Shown: positions 1 through 8,966 of the stretch, piece after piece
Position numbering within the stretch: the first letter of the stretch is position 1
How the letters are laid out: the number at the start of each line of letters is the position of its first letter
NCBI GenBank assembly: GCA_041392845.1
Contig: JAWKLG010000017.1
Location: forward strand, 62,001 to 126,000
Source of the DNA: JAGQWW01 sp041392845
Lineage (GTDB): Bacteria > Bacteroidota > Bacteroidia > Chitinophagales > Saprospiraceae
DNA length: 64,000 nt
Direction: 5' to 3'
The notes under the pieces: model-generated
The model's input: the letters and a program-made list of their open reading frames with translations, nothing else
What the model was told of the DNA's origin: nothing
Databases searched by the model: none
Program-made: the position numbers and the translations under genes

Positions 1-568
1 AAGGACGCAGATAAGGATCTACTTTTTCTTTTAAATCACCAGGCAAGAACCCCAGGCTTTCACCTGCTTCCACGGCAGGACGCGTCAGAATTATCTTTTT
101 AACCAGCCTGTTTTTCAATGCTCGTACTGCGATTGCAACTGCTGTATAGGTTTTACCCGTACCCGCAGGACCGATGGCGAAAACGATATCATTGTTTTCG
201 GTAGCATCAAAAAGCAGTCTTTGGTTATGGGTTTTTGCTTTGATTTCGCGACCATCGCGACCATGAACAATGATTGGATTTTTGGCTCCATTGCTGATTC
301 TTGCGGCGAAGGGATTTTCACCATGCAAAAGATCCTGTACCATTTGGGTCGATAATTCATGGTTTTGCTTTAAAATTTTAACCATGAGTTCCAGTTTCCC
401 TTTAGCTTTCTGTGTAAATTTCTTTTCACCGGTAAGCTTAATGGTATTCCCTCTGGAGGTAATGGTAACCTCCGGGTATGCTTTTGCCAGCATGTTTATT
501 TTTGCGTTTTTTTCACCGAATAACTCCAGCAAATCAACATCTTCTACGGTTAAAACAATTTCACTCAA
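1..568 (-). CDS. phoH: PhoH family ATPase (partial, C-terminus off the window)
   Basis: PhoH-like P-loop ATPase of the PhoH/YbeZ type, usually linked to RNA or ribosome metabolism. The reverse strand reads AIGPAGTGKT (Walker A), followed by a region ending LTRPAVEAGESLGFLPGD, which is highly characteristic of the family. The N-terminal part before the P-loop is the usual short variable domain. The left window edge cuts the gene soon after this region, so Walker B and the C-terminus are not visible. I chose a TTG start at 568 because it gives MSEIVLTVEDVD, which fits the family N-terminus; an in-frame stop lies a short way upstream and the first ATG is too far inside. The gene is divergent from gpx. 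The identification is firm; the start codon is less so. Confidence 0.9.
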   Translation of the reverse strand, partial: MSEIVLTVEDVDLLELFGEKNAKINMLAKAYPEVTITSRGNTIKLTGEKKFTQKAKGKLELMVKILKQNHELSTQMVQDLLHGENPFAARISNGAKNPIIVHGRDGREIKAKTHNQRLLFDATENNDIVFAIGPAGTGKTYTAVAIAVRALKNRLVKKIILTRPAVEAGESLGFLPGDLKEKVDPYLRP

Positions 569-735
569 ATTGATACGATACTTTTTGTAAAAGGAATATT
601 TTGTTGCCTAATAACCCAAAAAGGGCCTGACTTGTTTACTTGGTATTTAAGGACTTTACAAAGATATTTTACTATTGGAACTTTCTAAAGCCTCCATTAA
701 AATCAATTTTACATAAAAAGATATATTTTTACGAC

Positions 736-1221
736 ATGAACGACCCAACAAGCATAAAAAGTTTCAAGGTCAAAGGAATTGATGGGAAGGAATTGGATTT
801 TGCATCCTTTGGGGAAAAAAAATTAATGATTGTAAATGTTGCCAGTGAATGTGGCTTTACACCTCAATACAGGCAATTACAGGAATTATACGAATCCTTT
901 CATGATAAATTGGTCATTGTCGGTTTCCCATGCAATGATTTCGGCAATCAGGAACCAGCTGATGAAAAGGATATTGAAAAGTTTTGCCAGCTAAATTTTG
1001 GCGTAAGTTTCCCACTAACGGAAAAGGTCAAAATATTGGGAAATGAAACCCACCCTGTTTATCAATGGCTTACCCAAAAATCGCAAAATCAACATTCTGA
1101 CAGTGAAGTAAGCTGGAATTTCCAGAAATATTTACTGGATCAGGATGGCCACCTTCAAAAAGTATTGCCTTCTTCCGTTAGTCCTGTCGATCCTGAAGTT
1201 GTGGATTGGGTTTTATCATAA
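736..1221 (+). CDS. Glutathione peroxidase family protein (Cys type)
   Basis: Thioredoxin-fold peroxidase of about 161 residues that reduces hydroperoxides, in bacteria usually with thioredoxin rather than glutathione. The peroxidatic residue is Cys39 in NVASECGFT, so this is the cysteine and not the selenocysteine form. The rest of the catalytic tetrad is visible: Gln in GFPCNDFGNQEP, and Trp-Asn in SWNFQKYL. A longer reading frame begins at 640, but the first 32 residues are low-complexity and unlike the family. The ATG at 736 gives MNDPTSIKSF, the expected beginning. There is no signal peptide, so it is probably cytoplasmic. holB starts 23 bases downstream on the same strand, so the two may be co-transcribed. 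Confidence 0.9.
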   Translation: MNDPTSIKSFKVKGIDGKELDFASFGEKKLMIVNVASECGFTPQYRQLQELYESFHDKLVIVGFPCNDFGNQEPADEKDIEKFCQLNFGVSFPLTEKVKILGNETHPVYQWLTQKSQNQHSDSEVSWNFQKYLLDQDGHLQKVLPSSVSPVDPEVVDWVLS

Positions 1222-1244
1222 TATAAAAACCGGGGACCGGACAT

Positions 1245-2366
1245 ATGTATTTCAAGGATGTAGTTGGTCAGGAAGATTTAAAAAAGTCACTTTATCAAAT
1301 GGTAAAGGATGACACCCTCCCGCATGCACTCTTATTATTAGGGCCTGAAGGAAGTGGTGGGCTAACCCTGGCTTTGTCCATTGCACAATCCCTGGTATGC
1401 ACCAATAAACAAGAGTCCGATTCCTGTGGGGCTTGCAATGCTTGCAACAAAGCAGCCAAATACATACATCCGGACATTCACTTTTCCTTTCCTACCATTG
1501 GAAAAGATGCGCTAAGTGATGAATCCTTGCCTCAATGGAGACAAGCGCTGGAAGAAAATCCCTACATGAATGCTTTTGAATGGCTTCAAAAACTAGGGGC
1601 AGAAGGAAAGCAGGGGAATATCAATCGAAAAGAATGCGCTCGCATCATTCACAAACTGAATTTCAAATCCTTTGAAAGTGAGAAGCGGGTGATGGTGATG
1701 TGGTTGCCGGAATATTTGGGATTGGAAGGAAACCGTCTTTTAAAAATTATAGAAGAACCACCTGCCAATACCCATTTCATTTTAGTAGCGGAAGATCAGG
1801 ATTTAATTCTCAATACCATTTTATCCCGTTGCCAATTGGTTAAACTTCCTGCTTTGAAAGAGGAAGAAATTCAAACCGCATTGACCCGGAAATTCGGGAT
1901 TGAGGAAGAAAAGGCGCATGGAGTTTCTTTTCTCTCTGAAGGAAATTTCAACTTGGCTTTGCAATATGTGAAACTTTCTGACCAGGGTGCTGAAACCAAC
2001 AACAGTGCTTTATTTCTGGATTGGTTGCGTAAATGTTACAAAGGTCAGGGTGTAGAATTGGCCACCTGGGTAGAGGAATTTGCAGGGGTAGGAAGGGAAA
2101 ATCAAAAGTTCTTTTTAAAATACGGATTACACTTTTTACGTGAGTTTTTATTTCTTCAAACGACCGGGCAAACCCAGGTTCGATTGTTAAATAAAGAGTT
2201 GGAGACAGCCCAAAACATGTTGAAGGTGTTAAGTTTCGAGAAGGTAGAGAAAATGAGCAACTTATTTTCCGATACCATGTATTATGTAGAGCGGAATGCC
2301 AATCCAAAAATTTTATTTTTGGACACTTCCATTCAAATGCATAAAATATTTAAAAATTTAGCCTGA
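1245..2366 (+). CDS. holB: DNA polymerase III subunit delta'
   Basis: Clamp-loader subunit of the replicative polymerase, 373 residues. The N-terminus VGQEDLKKSL and the AAA+ P-loop region GPEGSGGLTLA fit the family. The P-loop lysine is replaced (GSGG rather than GSGK), as expected for delta', which does not hydrolyse ATP. A zinc-binding cysteine cluster follows (CTNKQESDSCGACNAC). Later blocks match delta': the RVMVMWLPEYLG strand, LLKIIEEPP and ILSRCQ (sensor 1 and SRC region). ricT follows closely. A holB-ricT (yaaT) pairing is also known in Bacillus, which supports the call. Confidence 0.92.
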   Translation: MYFKDVVGQEDLKKSLYQMVKDDTLPHALLLLGPEGSGGLTLALSIAQSLVCTNKQESDSCGACNACNKAAKYIHPDIHFSFPTIGKDALSDESLPQWRQALEENPYMNAFEWLQKLGAEGKQGNINRKECARIIHKLNFKSFESEKRVMVMWLPEYLGLEGNRLLKIIEEPPANTHFILVAEDQDLILNTILSRCQLVKLPALKEEEIQTALTRKFGIEEEKAHGVSFLSEGNFNLALQYVKLSDQGAETNNSALFLDWLRKCYKGQGVELATWVEEFAGVGRENQKFFLKYGLHFLREFLFLQTTGQTQVRLLNKELETAQNMLKVLSFEKVEKMSNLFSDTMYYVERNANPKILFLDTSIQMHKIFKNLA

Positions 2367-2457
2367 AAAGTCAGGCATTATGCGGACTTCCTGTAATGCT
2401 TTTTATTTTTGGCGACAGGAAACCAAAAAACCTTTTACAAAATAAAAATATTCATAT

Positions 2458-3924
2458 ATGGCTTGCGCAGGATGTACGAGTTGTGGAACCTCAGATAGTG
2501 GAGCTAAAGGATGCAAGAATAACGGTTGTTCCACAGGTGGATGCAACCGACTCAATACATACGATTGGCTTTCAGTACTTGACATAGAAGATGCTACTCC
2601 GTTTGACTTAATTGAAGTTAGCTTTAAAAACGGAGCACGAAAAGAGTTTTACCACAATCCTTTATATACAGGTGCCCATCCGGGCGATTACGTAGTACTT
2701 GATACCGGAGCCGGTTTTGATATCGGCAAAGTATCACTTACCGGCGAACTTGTTCGACTTCAAATGAAGAAGAAGCGGGTTCCTGAAGACGGAGTTTTCA
2801 ACAAGGCGATTCGAAAAGCGAACGAAAGAGACTTAGAGCGCCTGGAAGAATCCAGAGGAAAAGAAAAACATACCATGATTAGAGCAAGAGCCATCGCTCG
2901 CTCTTTGGATTTGGATATGAAAATCGGAGATGTCGAATTTCAGGCAGATGGTAAAAAAGCAACTTTCTATTACACTGCTGATGGCCGTGTCGATTTCCGT
3001 GAATTGATCAAGCATTTCGCCAGAGAATTCAAGGTGAAAATCGAAATGCGCCAAATCGGTACCCGTCAGGAATCTGCAAGAATTGGTGGATTGGGTTCAT
3101 GTGGACGCGAATTGTGTTGTTCTACCTGGTTGACCGATTTCAAATCTGTTACAACCACTGCAGCCAGATATCAAAACCTTGCCATCAACCAGGCAAAGCT
3201 TTCCGGTCAGTGCGGTCGCTTAAAGTGTTGTTTGAACTACGAGTTGGACACTTATATGGAAGCATTTGATAAGTTTCCTAAGCATGCAGATCGCATCAAA
3301 ACCAGAACCGGTATTGCTACACTCATCAAGACAGATATTTTCAAGCAATTGATGTATTATGTGGTAGATGACGAGGCAAGCAGAGGTAAAACCTTTGCTG
3401 TTGAACCACAAAAGATTCAGATGATTATCGATCTGAATAAAAAAGGTGAAACGCCTCCGAGTCTGGCAGAACTTCAGGTGTACACAGTTGTTCCTGAAGG
3501 AGAAGAAGAGCACGATTATGAAGATGTGACCGGAGTTGTGGAGCTTCCGATGGAAAAACGCAAAAAGAAAAAGCGTAAAAAGAAAGGCAAACCGGGTGGA
3601 CCAAACAGACCTCCAAATCCTAAAGGAAATTCAGAAGGAAACCAACAAGGGGAGAAAAAAGGTCCAAGAGACAATAGAAACAACCCAAGAAAAGGTGGAC
3701 CAAACGATAATAAAGACTTTAAAGCCAGAGATAACCGAAATTCAAATAACAAAGATTCCGGCAATAAAGATTCCAACAACAATGGCGGAAACAACGGTGG
3801 AGGAAACCAGCCTAAAAATCAAGGCAAAGGAAACAATCCTAGAAGAAAGCCAAACAGGAATAACCGGAATAAAGGTGGAGGAGACAAAAATCAAGGCAAT
3901 AACAATCCGCCGGATAAATCATGA
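2458..3924 (+). CDS. ricT: RicT-like PSP1 domain protein
   Basis: PSP1-domain protein of 488 residues. In Bacillus, RicT (YaaT) belongs to the Fe-S RicAFT complex that affects RNA processing; in Bacteroidota the role is not established. The N-terminus is cysteine-rich (ACAGCTSCGTSDSGAKGC, then CSTGGC). The PSP1 core follows, with conserved Cys blocks GGLGSCGRELCCSTWL and SGQCGRLKCCLNYE. From about residue 365 the protein becomes a disordered Lys/Asn/Gly/Pro-rich tail of about 120 residues, typical in style of Bacteroidota RicT proteins. Long frames on both strands across this tail are composition artefacts. It lies between holB and lpdA on the same strand. Confidence 0.88.
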   Translation: MACAGCTSCGTSDSGAKGCKNNGCSTGGCNRLNTYDWLSVLDIEDATPFDLIEVSFKNGARKEFYHNPLYTGAHPGDYVVLDTGAGFDIGKVSLTGELVRLQMKKKRVPEDGVFNKAIRKANERDLERLEESRGKEKHTMIRARAIARSLDLDMKIGDVEFQADGKKATFYYTADGRVDFRELIKHFAREFKVKIEMRQIGTRQESARIGGLGSCGRELCCSTWLTDFKSVTTTAARYQNLAINQAKLSGQCGRLKCCLNYELDTYMEAFDKFPKHADRIKTRTGIATLIKTDIFKQLMYYVVDDEASRGKTFAVEPQKIQMIIDLNKKGETPPSLAELQVYTVVPEGEEEHDYEDVTGVVELPMEKRKKKKRKKKGKPGGPNRPPNPKGNSEGNQQGEKKGPRDNRNNPRKGGPNDNKDFKARDNRNSNNKDSGNKDSNNNGGNNGGGNQPKNQGKGNNPRRKPNRNNRNKGGGDKNQGNNNPPDKS

Positions 3925-3954
3925 TTCAATTAATATCAATCAAAAAATAAATTC

Positions 3955-5358
3955 ATGAAATACGATGTAACTGTCATTGGCTCCGGCCCTGGCGGATATG
4001 TTGCAGCCATCAGATGTGCTCAATTGGGATTCAAGACAGCCATCATTGAAAAATACAACACCCTTGGCGGTACTTGCCTGAATGTTGGATGTATTCCTTC
4101 CAAAGCCCTTTTGGACTCTTCAGAACATTACCACAATGCCCATGAAAAGTTTGCTGAGCATGGAATTGACCTAAAGTCTTTAAAAGTCAATATGCCTCAA
4201 ATGATTAAACGGAAAAATGAGGTCGTAGATCAGACTTGCAAAGGGGTGGAGTTTTTGATGAAGAAAAACAAGATCGATGTTTATACCGGACATGGTTCTT
4301 TTGTCAATAAAAACAAAATCCAAATCGCAAAAGCGGATGGAAAAAATGAAGAGATTGAGACCGACAAGGTAATCATTGCCACCGGATCCAAACCTATCGT
4401 TCCTGAAGCTTTTAATTATGATAAAAAAAGAGTCATCACCAGCACTGAGGCCTTGAATATCGATAAAGTACCTAAAAAAATGGTCGTTATCGGTGCAGGG
4501 GTTATCGGACTTGAATTGGGCTCAGTTTATGCGCGCCTTGGAACTGAAGTTGAAGTAGTGGAATTCATGGACCGTATTATCGCTGGTATGGACGGTGATT
4601 GTAGCAAAGAGCTTCAGCGCAGCCTTAAAAAGTTGGGATTGAAATTCCATTTGAAACATAAGGTAAATACTGTTACCGCCAATTCAAAAGGTGTAAAGGT
4701 CGAAGTCCAGAAAAGAGATGGTGAAGACACTTTTGAGATAGAAGCTGATTATTGTTTGGTTGCCATAGGCAGGAAACCTTATACTGAAAATCTTGGTCTT
4801 GAAAATGTAGGCATTTCCCTTGACGATAGAGGTAGAATCGAAGTCAATGAAAACCTTGAAACCAATGTTTCTGGTATCTACGCAATCGGTGATGTTATCA
4901 AAGGTGCCATGCTTGCGCACAAGGCGGAGGAAGAAGGTGTATTTGTTGCCGAAACCTTGGCCGGACAACATCCGCATGTTGATTATAATTTGATTCCAGG
5001 CGTGGTTTATACCTGGCCGGAAGTTGCAGCGGTTGGACAAACAGAAGAGCAATTGAAAGAAGCGGGAACGCCTTACAAGGTTGGTAAATTCCCCTTCAAA
5101 GCATTGGGAAGGGCCAGAGCCAGTACAGATACCGAAGGTATGATCAAAATACTAGCACACAAGGACACAGATGAAGTTTTGGGTGTTCACATGGTTGGCC
5201 CCAGGGTAGCAGACATCATTGCAGAAGCGGTGGTGGCGATGGAATTCAGAGCTTCAGCTGAGGACATTTCAAGAATGAGTCATGCTCATCCAACTTTTAC
5301 AGAAGCTGTAAAGGAAGCTGCTTTGGCTGCGACCGACAACAGAGCATTACACGTTTAA
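3955..5358 (+). CDS. lpdA: Dihydrolipoyl dehydrogenase (E3)
   Basis: FAD/NAD disulfide oxidoreductase, 467 residues, the E3 component of pyruvate and 2-oxoglutarate dehydrogenase or of glycine cleavage. It reoxidises dihydrolipoamide and makes NADH. Visible motifs in order: FAD-binding GSGPGGYVAA near the N-terminus, the redox disulfide in GGTCLNVGCIPSK, the NAD-binding GAGVIGLELGSVYARLG, the second FAD motif YAIGDVIKG, and the C-terminal His-Glu pair in HAHPTFTEA. The length is normal. The ATG is 31 bases after the ricT stop, and an intrinsic terminator follows the stop codon. Confidence 0.97.
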   Translation: MKYDVTVIGSGPGGYVAAIRCAQLGFKTAIIEKYNTLGGTCLNVGCIPSKALLDSSEHYHNAHEKFAEHGIDLKSLKVNMPQMIKRKNEVVDQTCKGVEFLMKKNKIDVYTGHGSFVNKNKIQIAKADGKNEEIETDKVIIATGSKPIVPEAFNYDKKRVITSTEALNIDKVPKKMVVIGAGVIGLELGSVYARLGTEVEVVEFMDRIIAGMDGDCSKELQRSLKKLGLKFHLKHKVNTVTANSKGVKVEVQKRDGEDTFEIEADYCLVAIGRKPYTENLGLENVGISLDDRGRIEVNENLETNVSGIYAIGDVIKGAMLAHKAEEEGVFVAETLAGQHPHVDYNLIPGVVYTWPEVAAVGQTEEQLKEAGTPYKVGKFPFKALGRARASTDTEGMIKILAHKDTDEVLGVHMVGPRVADIIAEAVVAMEFRASAEDISRMSHAHPTFTEAVKEAALAATDNRALHV

Positions 5359-5384
5359 TAAATCAGGTATTTACCTGTCAAAAT

Positions 5385-5423
5385 AAAAATACCGCCTGGA
5401 TGCAATGCACCGGCGGTATTTTT
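5385..5423. terminator. Bidirectional intrinsic terminator lpdA / rng
   Basis: A perfect 12-bp stem (5385-5396 with 5412-5423) with a 15-base loop. The left arm starts with an A-run and the right arm ends in a T-run, so it can serve both converging genes, lpdA and rng. Confidence 0.85.
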
Positions 5424-5442
5424 TTCTTTTCAGTTATTAGTT

Positions 5443-7035
5443 CTAGTTCAGGCGTATCTCATCTTCGTTTCCATCGAAGAATTTGTATTGATTGATATGA
5501 AAGTTTGGAACAGCTTTAATTCGAACCCACTTATAGTATTTCCTAAACCATTTCATCTGCATATTCGGGAATCCCTTTTTCAGGTATGCCTCTACATATG
5601 GATGAACTTTCAACAAGAACTTGGAATTAGGTCTGGATTGTAAAATAAAGCGTAAGTCTCTTTCTATATCTTCTACAATTAAAATAGAAGCATTGATTTT
5701 TCCGGTTCCTTCGCAGGTTGGACAAACCTCAGCTGTATTAATTTTTATTTCAGGCCTTACCCTTTGACGGGTAATTTGCATCAAGCCAAATTTACTCAAA
5801 GGAAGAATGGTATGCTGTGCACGATCCTTCTTCATGGCTTCTTTTAAATGCTTGTGCAAGGTGCGCTTGTGTTCATTGTTCTTCATATCAATGAAGTCAA
5901 TGATAATCAAACCACCGATGTCTCTCAAACGCAATTGACGGGCAATCTCATCTGCTGCTTCCATATTGACATTCAAAATGGCCTCAGCCTGGTCTGTACT
6001 AGGCATTTTGTGACCACTGTTCACATCAATAACGTGCATGGCTTCTGTAGACTCAATCACCAAATAAGCACCACTATTCATAGTGGCTGTCTTTCCAAAA
6101 GAAGCTTTTATCTGACGATTGACTCCAAAGGTTTCAAAGATGGGTTTACCTCCTTTGTACGGATGCAATATTTTAACCCTGTCTGGAGCGATGGATTGCA
6201 GGTAGCTTTTGATATTGGCGTAAAGCTGCTTGTCATTTACTACGATTTTATTGAATTCATCATTCAACAAATCACGTAAAATACTTGAAGCTTTGTCCAA
6301 TTCGCTCAACAGTTTCAAAGGCGCTTTTGCATTGTGCAACTGGCTGTAAATATCTTCCCATTTAGAAACCAGGTGACTTAATTCTTCGTGCAAATCAGCA
6401 ACCTTTTTTCCTTCAGCTGCTGTACGTGCTATCACACCAAAGTTTTTCGGCTTGATACTTTCAATAAGAACCTGTAGTCTTTTTCGCTCTTCCGAGTTGG
6501 CAATTTTTTTAGAAACTGCTACTACATCATTGTAAGGAGTAAGTACCATATACCTTCCGGGAATGGTAATCTCACAAGTAAGTCTGGGTCCTTTCGTTGA
6601 AATAGGTTCTTTTAAAACCTGCACCAACAATTGCTGACGTTTTGCCAGAACCTGATCAACCTTACCAGTCTTAATAATGTCTGGTTCAATCTGAAAGCCA
6701 TCCAACTTGTGTGTGGTGATAGACCCAGAAATCACACCATTGGTGTATTTTATAAGGGAGCGAAGTTTTGGACCGAGGTCAGTATAGTGAAGGAAGGCAT
6801 CTTTTTTATGCCCGATGTCTACGAAGGCTGCATTGAGGCCGGGCATTAATTTTTTAATGCGACCTAAGAAAATATCACCTACCGTGAAGTTTTCATTTGT
6901 CTTTTGATAGTGGAGTTCAACCAACTTGTTGCCCTCCATTAAGGCAATCTCGACTTGGGTAGGCGTGGAATTAATTATTAGTTCCTTTTCCACGACTGTT
7001 TGTTTTATTCCCGGAATAAAACGATAAGAAGCCAA
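5443..7035 (-). CDS. rng: Ribonuclease G/E family endoribonuclease
   Basis: Single-strand endoribonuclease of the RNase E/G family, 530 residues, acting in rRNA and mRNA processing. Visible: the S1 domain (VGDIFLGRIKKLMPGLNAAFVDIG), the RNase core, the catalytic metal region MHVIDVNSG and GGLIIIDFIDM with its two conserved Asp, and the zinc-link CPTCEGTG. There is no RNase E-like scaffold tail, so it is G-like. The frame opens with a TTG at 7035 (MASYRFIPG). A GTG at 6993 would give MEKELIINSTPT, the usual family N-terminus, and may be the real start. It is the last gene of the minus-strand HU / TPR / small basic protein cluster. Confidence 0.92.
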   Translation of the reverse strand: MASYRFIPGIKQTVVEKELIINSTPTQVEIALMEGNKLVELHYQKTNENFTVGDIFLGRIKKLMPGLNAAFVDIGHKKDAFLHYTDLGPKLRSLIKYTNGVISGSITTHKLDGFQIEPDIIKTGKVDQVLAKRQQLLVQVLKEPISTKGPRLTCEITIPGRYMVLTPYNDVVAVSKKIANSEERKRLQVLIESIKPKNFGVIARTAAEGKKVADLHEELSHLVSKWEDIYSQLHNAKAPLKLLSELDKASSILRDLLNDEFNKIVVNDKQLYANIKSYLQSIAPDRVKILHPYKGGKPIFETFGVNRQIKASFGKTATMNSGAYLVIESTEAMHVIDVNSGHKMPSTDQAEAILNVNMEAADEIARQLRLRDIGGLIIIDFIDMKNNEHKRTLHKHLKEAMKKDRAQHTILPLSKFGLMQITRQRVRPEIKINTAEVCPTCEGTGKINASILIVEDIERDLRFILQSRPNSKFLLKVHPYVEAYLKKGFPNMQMKWFRKYYKWVRIKAVPNFHINQYKFFDGNEDEIRLN

Positions 7036-7268
7036 TTTACATCATCAAAATACTCCGGATTGGAATATAAAGGAACTAAAAATATTCGGCAGATACATAT
7101 ATGGTAGAATTGTTTCAAAAGACCGGAAAGCGATTCTTAACAATTCACTAATCAGATTTCTACTTTCCTGTCCGGCTCCCGCAAACGGGAAGAAAATTTC
7201 TTTCAGGGTTAGTTTTCATTAGGCTTAAAGTGTTCTGCTTAGGGTACAGTCCTCTACAAATTCCAAAG

Positions 7269-7292
7269 GCAGCCGGCTAAGAAACCGGCTGC
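7269..7292. terminator. GC-rich hairpin in the gap upstream of rng
   Basis: The 317-base gap 7036-7352 holds no credible gene. It contains a perfect 8-bp inverted repeat (GCAGCCGG / CCGGCTGC, 8-base loop). Read on the minus strand it lies 60 bases after the small basic gene and is followed by only a weak T-rich stretch. It could be a weak terminator or an mRNA processing hairpin ahead of rng. Confidence 0.4.
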
Positions 7293-7352
7293 ACTGGAAG
7301 ATTTTTTCTGAAAAAGTAGTATGCTCCTAATCATATAACCAGGAGATGATTA

Positions 7353-7448
7353 CTACTTATTCTTCTTCTTATGACGATTCTTACGAAGACGTTTCTTTCT
7401 TTTGTGCGTCGAGATTTTGTGACGCTTGCGTTTCTTTCCACAAGGCAT
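7353..7448 (-). CDS. AURKAIP1/COX24 (mS38-like) short basic protein
   Basis: A 31-residue, extremely basic protein starting MPCGKKRKRHKISTHKRKK and ending in RHKKKNK. It is usually missed by gene callers because of its size. It matches the AURKAIP1/COX24 domain found in mitochondrial ribosomal protein mS38 and in short bacterial relatives, so a ribosome-associated role is likely; that is inference from family. About half the residues are Lys or Arg, and one Cys is at position 3. It sits 27 bases after the TPR gene and upstream of rng on the same strand, a linkage I recall from other Bacteroidota. Confidence 0.85.
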   Translation of the reverse strand: MPCGKKRKRHKISTHKRKKRLRKNRHKKKNK

Positions 7449-7475
7449 ATCAAACGAATTTATAAATGAATAATG

Positions 7476-8261
7476 TTATTTCCCTGCCTGGCACCGCTCA
7501 TTGAATTTACTGAAGTTTTCAGTATCTCCAAGTGATTGATACGTTTGTGCCAAAAGGCAAATTGTTTTAATGTTGTCAGGCTCAAGTGCGTTTGCTTTTT
7601 CTAAACGCTCCTTTGCCTTTTCATATTGACCGGTTTTAATGGCCAATCTACCCAAATTCTGCAATACAAGTGTATTATCAGGATACTTTTCATTCAATCC
7701 CACCAGCATAAGTATCCCTTTCATCGGATTATCTTTTGGTGGATATTCCGTGTAAGATAATGCAAGGTTTACTCTGTTGGTAATGTTGTCGGGATTGATT
7801 GAGATAGCGCTTTCGTACGACTTTACCGCTCTTCGGGAACAATAATCTAACACCTTAGGAGTCGTTTGGGTTTGCAAACAAATTGTGAATGTTGTTCCGG
7901 CAATGGCCCAGGCCTCTTCATTCGAAACAAATTCAGCTATCTCCATGGCATAATATCCCGATAAATCCGGTCGTCCAAGATCGTACCACAATCCTGCCAA
8001 GTCTTTATATACTTCAACTTTAGCCGAATCACTTTTTGCTGTTTTGGCACTTTCTTCAAAAGCGACAACCGTACTCAGCATAGCAGGCGAAATGGTATCT
8101 TTAGCCTCTTTTAACAAAGCAGCTATATCCGTCTGTTCACTTGTCAAAGATCTTGTTTTCTCAATTTCTTTTTGAGAAGGAGGCTTGGTATCAAAAACAA
8201 AATACAAAACGAGAAACAACACAATCACAAATCCTACAATACTTATCTGAAGTCTCGTCAT
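7476..8261 (-). CDS. Membrane-anchored TPR protein
   Basis: 261 residues with one N-terminal membrane segment (VGFVIVLFLVLYFVFD) and then tetratricopeptide repeats, clearest in the last third (LVLQNLGRLAIKTGQYEKA, then ALEPDNIKTICLLAQTYQSL). The soluble part is probably periplasmic and would bind proteins; no enzyme motif is seen. It follows the HU gene by 18 bases and precedes the small basic gene. This HU-TPR-rng order recurs in Bacteroidota, but the function of the TPR protein is not known to me. Confidence 0.85.
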   Translation of the reverse strand: MTRLQISIVGFVIVLFLVLYFVFDTKPPSQKEIEKTRSLTSEQTDIAALLKEAKDTISPAMLSTVVAFEESAKTAKSDSAKVEVYKDLAGLWYDLGRPDLSGYYAMEIAEFVSNEEAWAIAGTTFTICLQTQTTPKVLDYCSRRAVKSYESAISINPDNITNRVNLALSYTEYPPKDNPMKGILMLVGLNEKYPDNTLVLQNLGRLAIKTGQYEKAKERLEKANALEPDNIKTICLLAQTYQSLGDTENFSKFNERCQAGK

Positions 8262-8279
8262 GATGATTTTCCTCTAGAA

Positions 8280-8597
8280 TTAATCTTCGTCTGAATTTGA
8301 ATCACTAGGCAAAGCATCAACATTTTCTTTCACTTGCTCAACAAAAACTTTTGCCGGTTTGAAAGAAGGGATATAGTGCTCAGGAATTACAATCGATTTG
8401 TTTTTCTTTATATGACGACCAACCTTTTGAGCTCTCTTTTTTATAACAAAAGAGCCAAAGCCTCTGATATATACGTTTTCACCTCCTGCAAGGGTATCTT
8501 TTACCTCAGAAAAAAAACTTTCGAGCGCCACCAACACATCGACCTTCGGTACTCCGGTTTTCTCTGAGATTGCTGCTACAAGGTCGGATTTTCTCAT
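8280..8597 (-). CDS. HU/IHF family DNA-binding protein
   Basis: 105-residue histone-like DNA-binding protein. The fold is recognisable from MRKSDLVAAISEKTGVPKVD, the dimer helix, and the beta-arm entry GGENVYIRGFGSF. The arm region lacks the classic RNP sequence and reads RHIKKNKSIVIPEHYIP, followed by the closing FKPAKVFVEQV. A short acidic Ser/Asp tail ends the protein. It is the first gene of the minus-strand cluster running to rng, so its promoter should lie above 8597. Confidence 0.92.
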   Translation of the reverse strand: MRKSDLVAAISEKTGVPKVDVLVALESFFSEVKDTLAGGENVYIRGFGSFVIKKRAQKVGRHIKKNKSIVIPEHYIPSFKPAKVFVEQVKENVDALPSDSNSDED

Positions 8598-8966
8598 CGT
8601 TATTTAATTGGTTTTGAATGAGTTACGAATATTTCCTTTAGGATTTTCAAAAAGAGTGGCAAATGTCGGAATTTATTTCTTTAATTGAAAGTAAAATTTT
8701 GAGATTCTTGCATTTATTTTAGTTAATAATCAACAACTTACGATTTCATTATTCTTTAAAATGTTTTCACAAACCGCTTTAAATCCTATAAAACAAGGAC
8801 TACCGCCTTGTAAAATTTGGACGAAGTTACTGGGAATGAAATTTTATTAGGCAAATCTGCCGCGAGAATTAAGACCTTAAGTCAAATCCAAATAATAATT
8901 TTTTCCAGGTATTGAATTACTGGCCTAAATACCTGTATCTTTATACTCTGATTTTAAATTAATTGA
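8598..8966. other. Divergent intergenic region
   Basis: 369 bases between the HU gene (minus) and the small T9SS protein (plus). It is AT-rich, has no credible frame or RNA gene, and must hold the promoters for both directions. I could not find a well-spaced TTTG/TAnnTTTG pair. Confidence 0.5.

Noticed and set aside
640..735. N-terminal extension of the glutathione peroxidase frame
   Set aside because: The extra 32 residues are low-complexity and unlike the family; the ATG at 736 fits.
3536..3958. 140-codon frame inside the 3' end of ricT
   Set aside because: It is a shifted reading of the low-complexity Lys/Asn/Gly tail; the ricT frame has the family domains and continues in phase to its stop.
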